42,646 bases of DNA from Limiplasma sp031556335 (lineage in GTDB: Bacteria > Bacillota > Clostridia > Christensenellales > Aristaeellaceae), in assembly GCA_031556335.1 (NCBI GenBank), contig JAVBTE010000036.1:1-42646 (forward strand). Direction: 5' to 3'. Below the pieces are notes generated by a model. That model saw only the letters and a program-made list of their open reading frames with translations, was not told where the DNA came from and ran no database searches. The first letter of the stretch is position 1. Every line of letters starts with the position of its first letter. A program made the translations under genes and the position numbers. Shown piece after piece: positions 15,258-24,400 of this stretch.

Positions 15258-18200
15258 TTAGTAATACAGCTTGGAGAACCATTTCATGGCATCCAGCCAG
15301 GAGGTGGGGGTGAGCATGCCCGATGCGTAAGGCAGGAACATCACAAAAAACGCCGCCGCCAGGGCCACATAACCCCACATCACGCCGTAGCGAAGCCCTT
15401 TGCGCTGCTCCGGCAGGAAGGAGAACGCCCACGTGGTGGCCAGGATAATGAAAGGCACGCTGGCAAAATAGTGGTACATATACATGGAGCGGGGCACCAG
15501 CACCCAAGGCAAATACTGGGCCAAGAAGCCCACCACCATCACGGGCAGGGTCAGGTTTCCGTCCCCGGGCCGAAGGCTCAAGCCCCGGCGGAAACTGAGG
15601 TACTTAAACAAAAACGCCAGCAGCACCGCCGCCATGCAAAGCGCGCCCACATAAAACACCAGCGGGTTCCCAAAGCACATGATGGTGGATGCGTAGCCCT
15701 GGGGCTCGAACTTATCCTGCACGAACCACATGGGCTTGAGGATGAAGGGCCACTGGTACCAGGGTGACTGGAAGGGATGATCCATGCCCAGGCCCGGGGT
15801 GGCGTGGTACTTGAGCATGCTCTGTTGTGTATCCACAATGCGGGCGATGGTCACCGGCCCCGTGGGCGAAAGCTGGGGAATGTAGCTGAGGTAGTAAATC
15901 AAAAGGGGCACCGCGATGAAGAACACCAGGCAAAAGCCGCAGGTGATGAAAATCCGGCTCAGGGCATGCTCCTGGGCTCCCAGCACCCGCCCCCGCATCG
16001 CCGGGCCCAGCCCGCCTTCCTCCTCCGTGCCATAATCAAAGGCGATGTTGCCCACCCGGAATTGCCGGTAGACGGCCGTCAAAAACAGCAGCGCAAGCCC
16101 CACCGCCGAGTAGAGGCCGATCCACTTGCTGGCGATGGAAAGCCCCATAAACAGCCCGCTCAGCCCCAGCGGAATGAGGCCTCGCCAGAACGCACGGGTG
16201 AACAGCCGGGGGGCTTCGTTCTCCCCCAGGGCGAAGCTGTCCGTCATCATATACCGGGCCATGCACAGGTAGGACAGCATGATGAAAAACACCGGGAAGG
16301 AATCGATGGTGGCGATGCGGGTCTGGGTAAAGTGCATCAGGTCAAAGGTGAACAGCAGCATGGCGAAGGTGGCCAAATCCCTGCGTTTCAGCAGCTGCTT
16401 GGCCAGCAAATAGAGCGCCGGAAGCATCCACACCCCCACCATGGCCCCGGCGAAGCGCCAGCCAAAGGGGGTCATGCCAAAGATGGCGATGCCGGCGGCC
16501 ATCATCAGCTTGCCCAGGGGCGGATGGGTCCACTCATAGGTGGGCTGCCCGTGGAGATGCTCGTAGGCGGTGCGGGCGTGGTAAATTTCGTCAAAATAGG
16601 TGCCGTTAAACCAGCTGGGCTCGCCTTTTAACGTGTCCTGCTCATCCAGCAGGTTCTGGGGCGGCTTGGGGTTTTCAAGCACGCTGTCCCTGGCCCCGGT
16701 ATGGCCCAGCACCTTCAAGGGCAGCGTTTCGCCCCGCTCGTTCCGGGCGATCACTTCCAGCAGGTTCAGCCCCGCGCCGTCGGCGTTCAGCCGCAAAAAC
16801 CGGCCCGTCAGCCACAGGCGGTTGTCCGGACGGTCATCCATAAACTGGCCGGAAGCATCGGTCTTGATGGCGTACTGCCAACGATAGCAAAGGCCCTCCC
16901 GCATGTTGCAGGGGTAGTTTTCCGACCAGCTTGCGCCGTCCGGGCTCACCGCCACGCTAAAGGGGTTATAGCTGACCCCGGCAAAATACAAAAGGGTGTA
17001 GGGCTCGTCGCTGTCCACCTGGAACACGATCTGCTCCTCCGTGGAGGTGGATACCCAGCCGTTTTGGGGGGCGGCCATGCTGCCCAGGGTGGAGAAGGTG
17101 AACGCGGCGTACAAAACCGAGGTAACGCCCATGATCAGCCAGTCTTTGGCTTTCAGGCGCAGCCGGGGGTCCCTGGGCGAAAGCAGCGCCTGACGGTAGG
17201 AATCGCCGGGCTTTCGCGGCTGTTTGGCTTTGGGCCCGTCCCCTCCGGCGGCTGCCGTGGCTTCGGCGGTTTGCGCGGCTCCAGCCTCTGCCGCTTTCGC
17301 CGCCCGGCTTTCCCGGGGGCCCGTCACGCTGATGTAGGCCGCAAACAGGCATAGAAGCAGGTTCAGCCCGCACAGCGCCACGTTCACAGGCAAGGTGTCC
17401 GCGTTTAAGTGCCCCTGGCTGGAGCCGTACAAAATGCAATTGTCCAGCACGATGGCGGTGTTCACAAAGGTGGTGGCGGAAAAGCCCACGCACAGGGCCA
17501 AAAGCCGCTTGTCCCGGGTGGTTGCGAAGGCCAGCAGCAAAAGGGGCAGCGCGGCAAACAGATACCGCTCATGGACCTTGATGCCCAGCACATACACGCC
17601 GATCAGGGCCAGCGCCATGAAAAAGGGCAAGGCTGAAAGGGTTTTGTCCGTCAGCACGCCAATCAGGGCCCAGCCGTACACAAAGACCATCATGGCCACG
17701 CCGTAGTTTTGATAGGTGGCCCCCAGGGCCGTCAGGGCCAAAAACGCAAGGCCGGAAAGCAGGCTCCAAAGGCCCAGCAGGCCCCGGCGGGTTTCCCGCT
17801 CTGCCAGGGGTTGCCGTTTTTCCTTCCGGCGGAAAAAGCAAAGCGTCTGGCCCAAAAACCGAAACCCACTGTAAAGCCTGGCCAGCCAAACCCCAAGCCC
17901 GGCCAGCAACAGCCCTGTCAAAAGGGGCGTAAGCAAAGGCAGGGCCGTTTCCAGCGCCTTCCAGTTGGCCCCCAGCACATAATACAAATTGGCGGTGTTC
18001 AGGGTGGCATAGCCATAGGAGGACAGGGTTTCGGAATACAGCCCCACCAGCCATTCCAGGGGCTTTACCTGATGCGCGGCAAAGGGCAGCACAATGCAAA
18101 GCCCACAGGCGGCGCCGATCAAAAGCCCCAGCAGCATGCGCAAAAGCTGCTTGCCCCGGTCTTTGGAATACATCAGCACCGCCACCACAAGGCCCGCCGC

Positions 18201-19541
18201 CACCGGCGCAAAAAGGAGGGCCTGGGGCTTCATCAGCGCGCCCACCACGAACAGGGGGATGGCCAAAAGCCATTGCTTTTTCATGGCGAAGACCGCCGTC
18301 AGCAGCATGATCAGCGCCAGCAGGGAATCGATCTGCCCCCATGCCGCGCCGTTCACGATGGACGCGGGATTGAAGGCGTAAAGCAGCGCCAGGAACGCCG
18401 CCGCCCTGGCGGGCATCCGCTTCCGGGCGAAGGCGAACAGGAAAATGGCAATGGCCAGGTCGCACAGGATGGGGATCAGCTTCAAAATGAGCAGCGTCGC
18501 CGAGGCATTGGAGGTGCCCACCCCCGCCAGCAGCAGCCCCACGGGCCACAGCAGCAGCATGGCCCCGGGGGGATAATCGCAAAACACATCCGGGGAATAG
18601 AACTGGCCGGGCCCCACGCTTACCATGCGCAGGCTCCAGGCGGTGAAGCAGTTAATGTCCACCTGATAGCCCGCCACCCGGCCCGCCAGCCACACCCGCA
18701 GCGCAAACGCGCCAAACAGCAGCAGGCCAAAAATGATGAGCGCGGTTTTCCCGCCGGAGGACTCCAAGCCCTTCTTGCCGCTTCTTTGCCCAAGGGCGTC
18801 TTGCGGCGAGCTCTCCCCCAAAAACCCTTTCAAGCCAAAAGCCAGCAGCACAAAAAGCCCCGCCAGCAGCACAAAAAGCCCCGTGCTTTTGCGGGCTTCG
18901 CCCTCTTCGGTCACCTGGGGCGTTTTTGGCGCTTCTTCCCGGTACCACAGGGACGCGGCCACGCCTTTGGGCAGTTCGTTGACCTTGGCGAGAGACAGGT
19001 CGTCAAAATAGGCCTTGCCAACGCTTTCCGCGCCGTACCCGCCAATGCGGGGCCCAAGCTCCACCTTGCGCTGGTTCGGGCCGGTCTCGCCGTAAAGCTC
19101 CATATATTTCCATTCCCCGGTGTTTTCATGCTCCCCGGGGGTATAGGCGTACACGTCCTCCAGCGCCAGGTTCGCGCCGTTGCCGCCCTCCTGCATGGTT
19201 TCCACCCAAATATATCCGGAAAAACGGTACAGGCTCTCCGGCTCCACCGCAACCTCGCAGGTGAGGCGGGCGTCGTTCTCGTTGGCGTTTTCGATCACGG
19301 CGCTGTACCGGCCGGAGCGGGCCTTTTCATCCGTGGCTGCCAGCCGGGAATACCCCGCCTGGGTGCGGTACTGCGTCGTGTACCAACCATCGGGGTTTCC
19401 CGAGGCGCTTACCTGCTCAAACCCGCCGTTTTGCAGCAGATTGACGGTCGCTTCCCCCTGGGCCCCGCCCAACACAAAAACCCCCAGCACAAGACAAAGA
19501 AGCCATAACGCTTTGAGACCTGTCCGTCGTTTTTTACTCAT
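15258..19541 (-). CDS. Large membrane glycosyltransferase: tandem GT-C domains (GT87-like plus PMT/GT39) with carbohydrate-binding-like segments
   Basis: Probably transfers a lipid-linked sugar onto a surface polymer or secreted protein. A signal-like helix (1-29) is followed by a carbohydrate-binding-module-like domain (about 33-190, NGGFEQVSASGNPDGWY). A TM helix comes next, then a first multi-pass GT-C unit with an acidic loop YQVDINCFTAW (Asp about 296) and DYPPGAMLLLWP. After an Ala-rich linker near 760 comes a second unit. Its external segment (about 815-930) looks discoidin-like, and it carries the PMT signature FDEIYHARTAYEHL (about 982) and EWTHPPLGKLMMAAG (about 1000). The DE pair is the expected catalytic site of PMT enzymes. 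At 1427 residues it is about twice a normal GT-C enzyme. ATG 19541 overlaps the rnhB stop by four bases. Confidence 0.85.
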   Translation of the reverse strand: MSKKRRTGLKALWLLCLVLGVFVLGGAQGEATVNLLQNGGFEQVSASGNPDGWYTTQYRTQAGYSRLAATDEKARSGRYSAVIENANENDARLTCEVAVEPESLYRFSGYIWVETMQEGGNGANLALEDVYAYTPGEHENTGEWKYMELYGETGPNQRKVELGPRIGGYGAESVGKAYFDDLSLAKVNELPKGVAASLWYREEAPKTPQVTEEGEARKSTGLFVLLAGLFVLLAFGLKGFLGESSPQDALGQRSGKKGLESSGGKTALIIFGLLLFGAFALRVWLAGRVAGYQVDINCFTAWSLRMVSVGPGQFYSPDVFCDYPPGAMLLLWPVGLLLAGVGTSNASATLLILKLIPILCDLAIAIFLFAFARKRMPARAAAFLALLYAFNPASIVNGAAWGQIDSLLALIMLLTAVFAMKKQWLLAIPLFVVGALMKPQALLFAPVAAGLVVAVLMYSKDRGKQLLRMLLGLLIGAACGLCIVLPFAAHQVKPLEWLVGLYSETLSSYGYATLNTANLYYVLGANWKALETALPLLTPLLTGLLLAGLGVWLARLYSGFRFLGQTLCFFRRKEKRQPLAERETRRGLLGLWSLLSGLAFLALTALGATYQNYGVAMMVFVYGWALIGVLTDKTLSALPFFMALALIGVYVLGIKVHERYLFAALPLLLLAFATTRDKRLLALCVGFSATTFVNTAIVLDNCILYGSSQGHLNADTLPVNVALCGLNLLLCLFAAYISVTGPRESRAAKAAEAGAAQTAEATAAAGGDGPKAKQPRKPGDSYRQALLSPRDPRLRLKAKDWLIMGVTSVLYAAFTFSTLGSMAAPQNGWVSTSTEEQIVFQVDSDEPYTLLYFAGVSYNPFSVAVSPDGASWSENYPCNMREGLCYRWQYAIKTDASGQFMDDRPDNRLWLTGRFLRLNADGAGLNLLEVIARNERGETLPLKVLGHTGARDSVLENPKPPQNLLDEQDTLKGEPSWFNGTYFDEIYHARTAYEHLHGQPTYEWTHPPLGKLMMAAGIAIFGMTPFGWRFAGAMVGVWMLPALYLLAKQLLKRRDLATFAMLLFTFDLMHFTQTRIATIDSFPVFFIMLSYLCMARYMMTDSFALGENEAPRLFTRAFWRGLIPLGLSGLFMGLSIASKWIGLYSAVGLALLFLTAVYRQFRVGNIAFDYGTEEEGGLGPAMRGRVLGAQEHALSRIFITCGFCLVFFIAVPLLIYYLSYIPQLSPTGPVTIARIVDTQQSMLKYHATPGLGMDHPFQSPWYQWPFILKPMWFVQDKFEPQGYASTIMCFGNPLVFYVGALCMAAVLLAFLFKYLSFRRGLSLRPGDGNLTLPVMVVGFLAQYLPWVLVPRSMYMYHYFASVPFIILATTWAFSFLPEQRKGLRYGVMWGYVALAAAFFVMFLPYASGMLTPTSWLDAMKWFSKLYY

Positions 19542-20191
19542 GGCCTGCTCCCAGTTTCACTTAAAAATTTCCGGATAAAGCTCATCCTGTGCTCCGGCGT
19601 GGCCCCATACTTCCCCAGGGCCTGAATGTGGGCCGCCGTGCCATAGCCCATGTTCGTTTGAAGCCCATATTCCGGGTACTTTTGGCTCATTTCCGCCATC
19701 ATCCGGTCCCGGGTCACCTTGGCCGCCACGCTGGCCGCCGCCACGTGGTAGCTGGTGGCGTCCCCCCGGATGATGGCCTTTGTTAGAAAGGGCAGATGAA
19801 GGCCGGTGACCGCGTCCACCAGACACAAGGAAGCCGGCGCTTTTTCGGCGGCCCGCTCCATGGCCAGCCGGGTGGCGTTCAAAATGTTATACTGATCGAT
19901 CTCCTTGGGGCTGGCCTGGCCGATGCCCACATACAGCGCATGCTCCTGAATCTGGCGGAACAGCTCCTCCCGCCTTTCCGGGCTCAGCTTTTTGCTGTCG
20001 TCCATCCAGGGGAACAGGGGCTCGGCGGGCATGATGACGCAGGCCGTCACCACCGGGCCAAACAGCGGGCCTCTGCCCACCTCGTCCATGCCGGCCAGGG
20101 AAACCCCAAAGCCTTCAAAGCCCTGGTCATGCGCCACCAACGCCCGAAAATGCGCCATGCGCTTTTCCGGGGGCGTATCTCTTTTGCTCAT
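19538..20191 (-). CDS. rnhB: Ribonuclease HII
   Basis: Removes ribonucleotides from DNA. The acidic active site is visible: AGMDEVGRGPLFGPVV (Asp and Glu about residues 35-36), LCLVDAV (Asp about 143) and the later basic SYHVAAASVAAKVTRDR helix. Length 217 is normal. The stop of rbgA is one base before ATG 20191, with GGGAGG nine bases upstream of the start. As in other Firmicutes it follows rbgA; the usual next gene, yraN, is absent and a glycosyltransferase sits there instead. Confidence 0.96.
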   Translation of the reverse strand: MSKRDTPPEKRMAHFRALVAHDQGFEGFGVSLAGMDEVGRGPLFGPVVTACVIMPAEPLFPWMDDSKKLSPERREELFRQIQEHALYVGIGQASPKEIDQYNILNATRLAMERAAEKAPASLCLVDAVTGLHLPFLTKAIIRGDATSYHVAAASVAAKVTRDRMMAEMSQKYPEYGLQTNMGYGTAAHIQALGKYGATPEHRMSFIRKFLSETGSRP

Positions 20192-20192
20192 T

Positions 20193-21098
20193 TCAGGGAG
20201 CCTCCCGGGGCGCTTCGCCGGTGCTGTCGTCCTGCCCCTCTGTCCGCGCTTTGTCGTCCTTGGGCGGCTCCTCCAGGGTTATCCTCCCCACGCGGCCTTC
20301 CCGAAATTCGTCCAGCACCACGGTGCAGGCCCGGTCCACGTCGCACACGCCGCCCTTCATCAAAAAGCCCCGGCCCCGGCACACCTCTTCCAAAAGCGCC
20401 GGGCCGCGAAGGCTTGGGTCCTTGATTTTGTACCGTTCCATGGTCGCCTGGGCTTTTGTTTGCAAAAGCTCGCAAAGCAGCTGGGCGCACAGCTCCTCCT
20501 GGTCGTAGATGGCGTCCCGAATGGTGCCGATATAGGCAAGCCTTGTGGCGGCCAGCGCATCGCTTTGCTTGGGCCACAAAAGGCCCGGGGTATCCAGCAG
20601 CTCCAAATAAGGGGACACCTTCACCCACTGGTTGGCCCGGGTGACCCCGGGGCGGTCCTCCGCCCGGGTGATGCCGCCGCCATACAGCCGGTTGATGAGG
20701 GTACTTTTGCCCACATTGGGCACCCCCACCACCATGGCCCGGATGGTTTTTTGCATGCCCCGCCGCCGGGCGCGCTCCAGCACGTCCCCCGCCGCCTTGT
20801 CAATCAGGGCCTTGATTTGCTTGGTTTTTTGCGGGCTTGTATCGTACTCCATGGCCTCCACGCCCTGGCGGGCAAAATAGCCAAGCCATTGTTTGGTTTT
20901 TGCCGGTTCCGCCAAATCGGCCTTGCACAAAAGAAGCACCCGCCGCTTCCCGGCCGTAAGCTTGCCCAGGTCCGGGTTGCGGCTGGATAGCGGCAACCGC
21001 GCGTCGCAAAGCTCAATCACCAGGTCCACCTTGGAAAGCTGGGCTGTCAGCAGCCGTTTGGCCTTGGCCCTATGCCCGGGGTACCACTGAATGTCCAG
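20193..21098 (-). CDS. rbgA: Ribosome biogenesis GTPase RbgA (YlqF), apparently with a CTG start
   Basis: Circularly permuted GTPase that helps finish the 50S subunit. Order of motifs: DIQWYPGHRAKAKRLL, DARLPLSSRNPDL, G4 LLCKADLAEP, then G1 GVPNVGKSTLINRLYG (about residue 130) and G3 LLDTPGLLWPK, as expected for the permuted family. The C-terminal RNA-binding domain follows, then an extra acidic tail. The family normally begins MxIQWFPGHMAKA. Here the only codon in the right place is CTG (21096-21098), six bases after GGGGGAG. An ATG five bases before the CTG is out of frame. The predicted transcription start near 21144 rules out longer forms. Either a rare CTG start or a one-base assembly error. 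Confidence 0.93.
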   Translation of the reverse strand: MDIQWYPGHRAKAKRLLTAQLSKVDLVIELCDARLPLSSRNPDLGKLTAGKRRVLLLCKADLAEPAKTKQWLGYFARQGVEAMEYDTSPQKTKQIKALIDKAAGDVLERARRRGMQKTIRAMVVGVPNVGKSTLINRLYGGGITRAEDRPGVTRANQWVKVSPYLELLDTPGLLWPKQSDALAATRLAYIGTIRDAIYDQEELCAQLLCELLQTKAQATMERYKIKDPSLRGPALLEEVCRGRGFLMKGGVCDVDRACTVVLDEFREGRVGRITLEEPPKDDKARTEGQDDSTGEAPREAP

Positions 21099-21150
21099 GC
21101 ATACTCCCCCTTCCCGCTCCCCGCGCGGATTGTTCGTCCATATCTTCTCA

Positions 21151-21179
21151 ATTAAATCATTCTTTAAGGAAAATAGCAA
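21151..21179 (-). promoter_or_regulatory. Promoter of the rbgA-rnhB-GT-comM-dprA-topA-trmFO run
   Basis: On the minus strand TTGCTA (21174-21179) and TTTAAT (21151-21156) are spaced 17 bases apart, about 50 bases before the rbgA start. Confidence 0.55.
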
Positions 21180-21352
21180 TAGGCTTTTGGGGGCCCTTTG
21201 GCCCAAAACCCTTGATCCGCCAACTGCCCGAACCTTTTTTCTTCCCAAAACGCGCCTGGTTTTGATGAGTTTTGTCTGTTGGGATTCTTTTCCTGTTCCC
21301 ATCCGTTTATGTAGGTAAGAACATCCCACCAAATTGTAAGGGAGGCGCCAAA

Positions 21353-22192
21353 ATGGCAAAACGAATTTTTCTCTGCCTTTTGCTGGCCAGCTTTTTTGTA
21401 TCCTATTCTTTTTCTGCTTTGGCCGAAACCCCGCCGACCTACGACCAGATGGAATATCAATATATGCTGCGGCGTTCAGCCATGCTCAACGAGCTTGGCG
21501 ATTGGAAAACCTGGACGCTGGAGGATAAGGCCCGGCTCGACCAGCTCTGGCTGGAAATGGGCCAGGTCCAGGACGATTTCCCCCTGCACTCGATACCCAC
21601 CGACAAAGACCTGCCTCAGCAGGAGGCCCTTCGCATGGCGAAAGAGGAGATCGGCAGGAAATTTTCCCTGGACGAGGCCGCCCTTTCTGCCTATGGGGTC
21701 CGCTATGTTTTCTTCGCTTTTCCGGACCCATCCATCCATTCCTTGTGGATTTTGCGTTTTGAACAGGACGGTGTGGCCCCTTCCACTGCCTATGAAGTGG
21801 AAATCGACTCTGTCACCAGGGCCATCATTCTTTGCCGGGATCTGGCCATTGAAGCCGTGCCACCCGCCTCGGAGCGCGACGTGCCTGCCGCCGACGACAT
21901 CCCCATGGAGGAGGCCGTGAAACTGGCCAAGGAAGCGGCGGAAAAGAAGCGGGCGGAGGCCGCCACACTGGGCGCGCAGCTGGGGCGCCACCCGCTCACC
22001 GAAGATGCGCTGAAGCATTTTAGCGCACACGCCGTTTTTGCCGAAGAGAGCGTGGCGGGCCGCTGCTGGCAGGTAACCCTGGAATCTCCCGACGAAATCC
22101 TGAACGCTTACTTTGGTTTCGTCATCGTCTTTCTGGACCCCAAAACCGGCGCTGTGCTGGACATTGTGGACGGCCAGGGAACAAACGGATAA
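21353..22192 (+). CDS. Secreted protein of unknown function, possibly with PepSY-like repeats
   Basis: I do not recognise a named family. The signal peptide MAKRIFLCLLLASFFVSYSFSALA is followed by an exported protein of about 255 residues with no TM helix. Two segments have the same layout: LPQQEALRMAKEEIGRKFSL then a strand-rich part with EVEIDSVTRAIIL, and IPMEEAVKLAKEAAEKKRAE then FGFVIVFLDPKTGAVLDIVDG. This helix followed by strands ending in a 'D..TG.V' turn resembles PepSY domains. ATG 21353 has GGGAGG eight bases upstream; an in-frame ATG at 21272 lacks a signal-peptide start. It is divergent from rbgA and followed by a set of hairpins. Confidence 0.75.
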   Translation: MAKRIFLCLLLASFFVSYSFSALAETPPTYDQMEYQYMLRRSAMLNELGDWKTWTLEDKARLDQLWLEMGQVQDDFPLHSIPTDKDLPQQEALRMAKEEIGRKFSLDEAALSAYGVRYVFFAFPDPSIHSLWILRFEQDGVAPSTAYEVEIDSVTRAIILCRDLAIEAVPPASERDVPAADDIPMEEAVKLAKEAAEKKRAEAATLGAQLGRHPLTEDALKHFSAHAVFAEESVAGRCWQVTLESPDEILNAYFGFVIVFLDPKTGAVLDIVDGQGTNG

Positions 22193-22310
22193 AAACGGTT
22201 TTGGGGGACAAAGCCCTGAAAGCCCTTTTGGAGGCTCCGCCTCCAAGCCACCGCCAGGGCGTTGCCCTGGACCCTTGATTTGACCGCGTTTCACGCGATC
22301 AAAAATAGCA
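22193..22310. repeat. Cluster of three intergenic hairpins
   Basis: Between the secreted-protein stop and the hydrogenase terminator. Stems: 22228-22235 with 22239-22246 (TTGGAGGC); 22254-22260 with 22264-22270 (CCAGGGC, loop GTT); and 22279-22288 with 22294-22303 (TTTGACCGCG, one wobble on the minus strand). None has a T-run. Similar GC-rich stems with GTT-type loops recur elsewhere in the window (26239-26251, 42457-42485), suggesting a repeat family. No ORF is supported here. Confidence 0.55.
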
Positions 22311-22425
22311 CCAAAAAAGAGCATGATAAAACCTGGAGCTTCTCAGCAAAGGGATTCTTAAGACAGAAGTACGTGGTTCCCCTTTGCCGCCGAAGCCGAC
22401 GATGCAGATGGGCCTTTTTAGCAGG

Positions 22426-22455
22426 CAAAAAGCGGCGGGAAATCCCGCCGCTTCA
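22426..22455 (-). terminator. Rho-independent terminator of the hydrogenase operon
   Basis: On the minus strand AGCGGCGGGA pairs perfectly with TCCCGCCGCT around a TT loop and is followed by TTTTT. It lies about 20 bases after the hydA stop. Confidence 0.9.
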
Positions 22456-22472
22456 CTGTTTTCTTTTCCGTT

Positions 22473-24221
22473 TTACTTGCTGTACTTGGGCCGTTCCTGA
22501 TAGTGGGTATGCAGCAAGGTATGGGCCTTGTGGCTGTTGGGTTTGTCCAGATAGTCCGCATAAATCTTTTTGATCTCAGGGTTTTCGTGGCTCTTGCGGA
22601 TCTTCTTGGCCGCATCCTCGTTGTAGAGGGCCTTGGCGCGCTCCACCCGGATGTCTGTGAAGGAACGAATGGAACTGGGCACAATGGGCTGGCCGCCGCC
22701 GTTTACGCAGCCGCCTGGGCAACCCATCACCTCGATGAAGTGGTACGTTTTTTCGCCGCTCTTCACCGCGTCCAAAAGCTTGGCCGCCTGGCTGGTGGAA
22801 TGGGCCACGGCCACGTTCACGTCCAGGTCGCCCACCTTTACGGTGGCTTCCTTGATGCCCTCCACGCCGCGCACGGCGGTGAAGTTCACATCTTTCAGCT
22901 CTTTGCCCGTGATCACCTCGTAGGCCGTGCGCAGAGCCGCTTCCATCACGCCGCCGGTGGCGCCGAAGATAACGCCCGCGCCGCTGGATTCGCCCAGCAG
23001 GCTGTCAAAATCCTCATCAGGCAGGCCCACAAAGTCGATGCCCGCTTCCTTGATCATCTTGGCCAGCTCCCGGGTGGTGATGACCGCATCCACATCCGGA
23101 TATTTGGTGCCGCTCAGCTCGGGGCGCTTGGCCTCAAACTTTTTGGCGGTGCAGGGCATGACCGACACCACAAAGATGTCCTTGGGGTCGATGTTGGCCT
23201 TTTCGGCGTAATAGCTCTTCACCATGGCCCCTTCCATCTCGTGGGGAGACTTGCAGGTGCTCAGGTTGGGGATGAAGTCGGGATAGTAGTGCTCGCAGAA
23301 CTTGACCCAGCCGGGAGAGCAGCTGGTGATCATAGGCAGCACGCCCTTGTTGGTCACCCGGTCCACCAGCTCGTTGGCCTCTTCCATAATGGTGAGGTCG
23401 GCGGCGAAGTCGGTGTCGAACACCTTGTCAAAGCCCAGGCGACGCAGAGCGGCGGCCATCTTGCCGGTGACGCTGGTGCCCATGGGCAGGCCAAATTCCT
23501 CGCCCAGCGCCGCGCGAACGGCCGGGGCGGGCTGCACCACCACATGCTTTTGCTTGTCCGAAATGGCGGCCCATACCGCGTCGGTCTCGTCCTTTTCCCG
23601 AAGCGCGCCCACGGGGCACACGGTGATGCACTGGCCGCAGTTGATGCAGGCCATGTCGTTCAGCTTCATTTCCCAGGGGGATTCGATGGCGGTCTTAAAG
23701 CCGCGGTTCACCGCGCCAATGACGCCCACCTTCTGCACCTTGGAGCAGGCGCCCACGCAGCGGCGGCACAGCACGCACTTGTTGTTGTCCCGCACAATGG
23801 AGGGCGAGGCGTCGTCCACGGCGTACTCGTTCATCTCCCCGGCAAAGTGCACCGCGTCCTCCACACCCAGGTCCAGGCACAGCTTTTGCAGCTCGCAGTT
23901 CTGGCTGCGCACGCAGGTGAGGCACTTCTTGTCGTGGTTACTAAGGATCAGCTCCAGGTTCACCCGGCGGGCTTCCCGCACCTCGGGGGTATTGGTTTTG
24001 ACCACCATGTTCGGGGCCACGGGCAGCACGCAGGCGGCCTGCAGGGCGCGGGCGCCGCTGTCCACCACGCAGATGCGGCAGTTGCCGGTTTCGTTGATAT
24101 CTCTCAAATAGCACAGCGTAGGGATTTTCACGCTGGCGGCCCGGGCCGCCTCCAGCACGGTATAACTGGCGGGAACCGCCACCAGAACGCCGTCAATGGT
24201 AAGCGTAACCATCTGTTCCAT
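22473..24221 (-). CDS. hydA: [FeFe] hydrogenase catalytic subunit (HydA/HndD type)
   Basis: Catalyses H2 evolution or uptake in the cytoplasm. The N-terminal 2Fe-2S domain has Cys37, Cys48, Cys51 and Cys64. Next is the His-Cys3 4Fe-4S motif in SNHDKKCLTCVRSQNC, then two 4Fe-4S sites (CVLCRRCVGAC and CINCGQCITVC). The H-cluster loops follow: ITSCSPGWVKFC, VMPCTAKKFE and EVMGCPGGCVNGGGQP. The proton-transfer Cys of the first loop (TSCSP) is kept, so it should be active. At 582 residues it matches the trimeric NAD(P)-linked bifurcating-type enzymes. ATG 24221 has GGGAGG before it. Last gene of the operon. Confidence 0.95.
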   Translation of the reverse strand: MEQMVTLTIDGVLVAVPASYTVLEAARAASVKIPTLCYLRDINETGNCRICVVDSGARALQAACVLPVAPNMVVKTNTPEVREARRVNLELILSNHDKKCLTCVRSQNCELQKLCLDLGVEDAVHFAGEMNEYAVDDASPSIVRDNNKCVLCRRCVGACSKVQKVGVIGAVNRGFKTAIESPWEMKLNDMACINCGQCITVCPVGALREKDETDAVWAAISDKQKHVVVQPAPAVRAALGEEFGLPMGTSVTGKMAAALRRLGFDKVFDTDFAADLTIMEEANELVDRVTNKGVLPMITSCSPGWVKFCEHYYPDFIPNLSTCKSPHEMEGAMVKSYYAEKANIDPKDIFVVSVMPCTAKKFEAKRPELSGTKYPDVDAVITTRELAKMIKEAGIDFVGLPDEDFDSLLGESSGAGVIFGATGGVMEAALRTAYEVITGKELKDVNFTAVRGVEGIKEATVKVGDLDVNVAVAHSTSQAAKLLDAVKSGEKTYHFIEVMGCPGGCVNGGGQPIVPSSIRSFTDIRVERAKALYNEDAAKKIRKSHENPEIKKIYADYLDKPNSHKAHTLLHTHYQERPKYSK

Positions 24222-24240
24222 TCTATGTTCCTCCCTCGTT

Positions 24241-24396
24241 CTTCGGCCGCCCCGCGCCATATGCGCGTCGCGGCTATGCCATTCGTTTTGCCTTGCAAAA
24301 CTCGATGGCTAGTCGGGGCATTGCCCCTCCCTTACCCTTCGGCCGCCCCGCGCCATATGCGCGTCGCGGCCAGGGGGCTTCGCCCCTCCCTTACGC
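24241..24396. repeat. 34-base perfect direct repeats with adjoining hairpins, between nuoF-like and hydA genes
   Basis: Positions 24241-24274 and 24337-24370 are identical over 34 bases. Each copy is followed by a short GGGGC...GCCCCTCCCTTA hairpin (24315-24334 and 24373-24395), so the unit is really longer. Copy 1 has about 40 extra bases, which form an imperfect stem themselves. The repeat contains internal palindromes (GCGCCATATGCGC). It fills a 179-base gap within an otherwise tight operon and encodes nothing recognisable. Confidence 0.85.
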
Positions 24397-24400
24397 GGCC

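Noticed and set aside
24241..24396. CRISPR array
   Set aside because: Only two repeat copies with adjoining hairpins and no regular spacers or cas genes.
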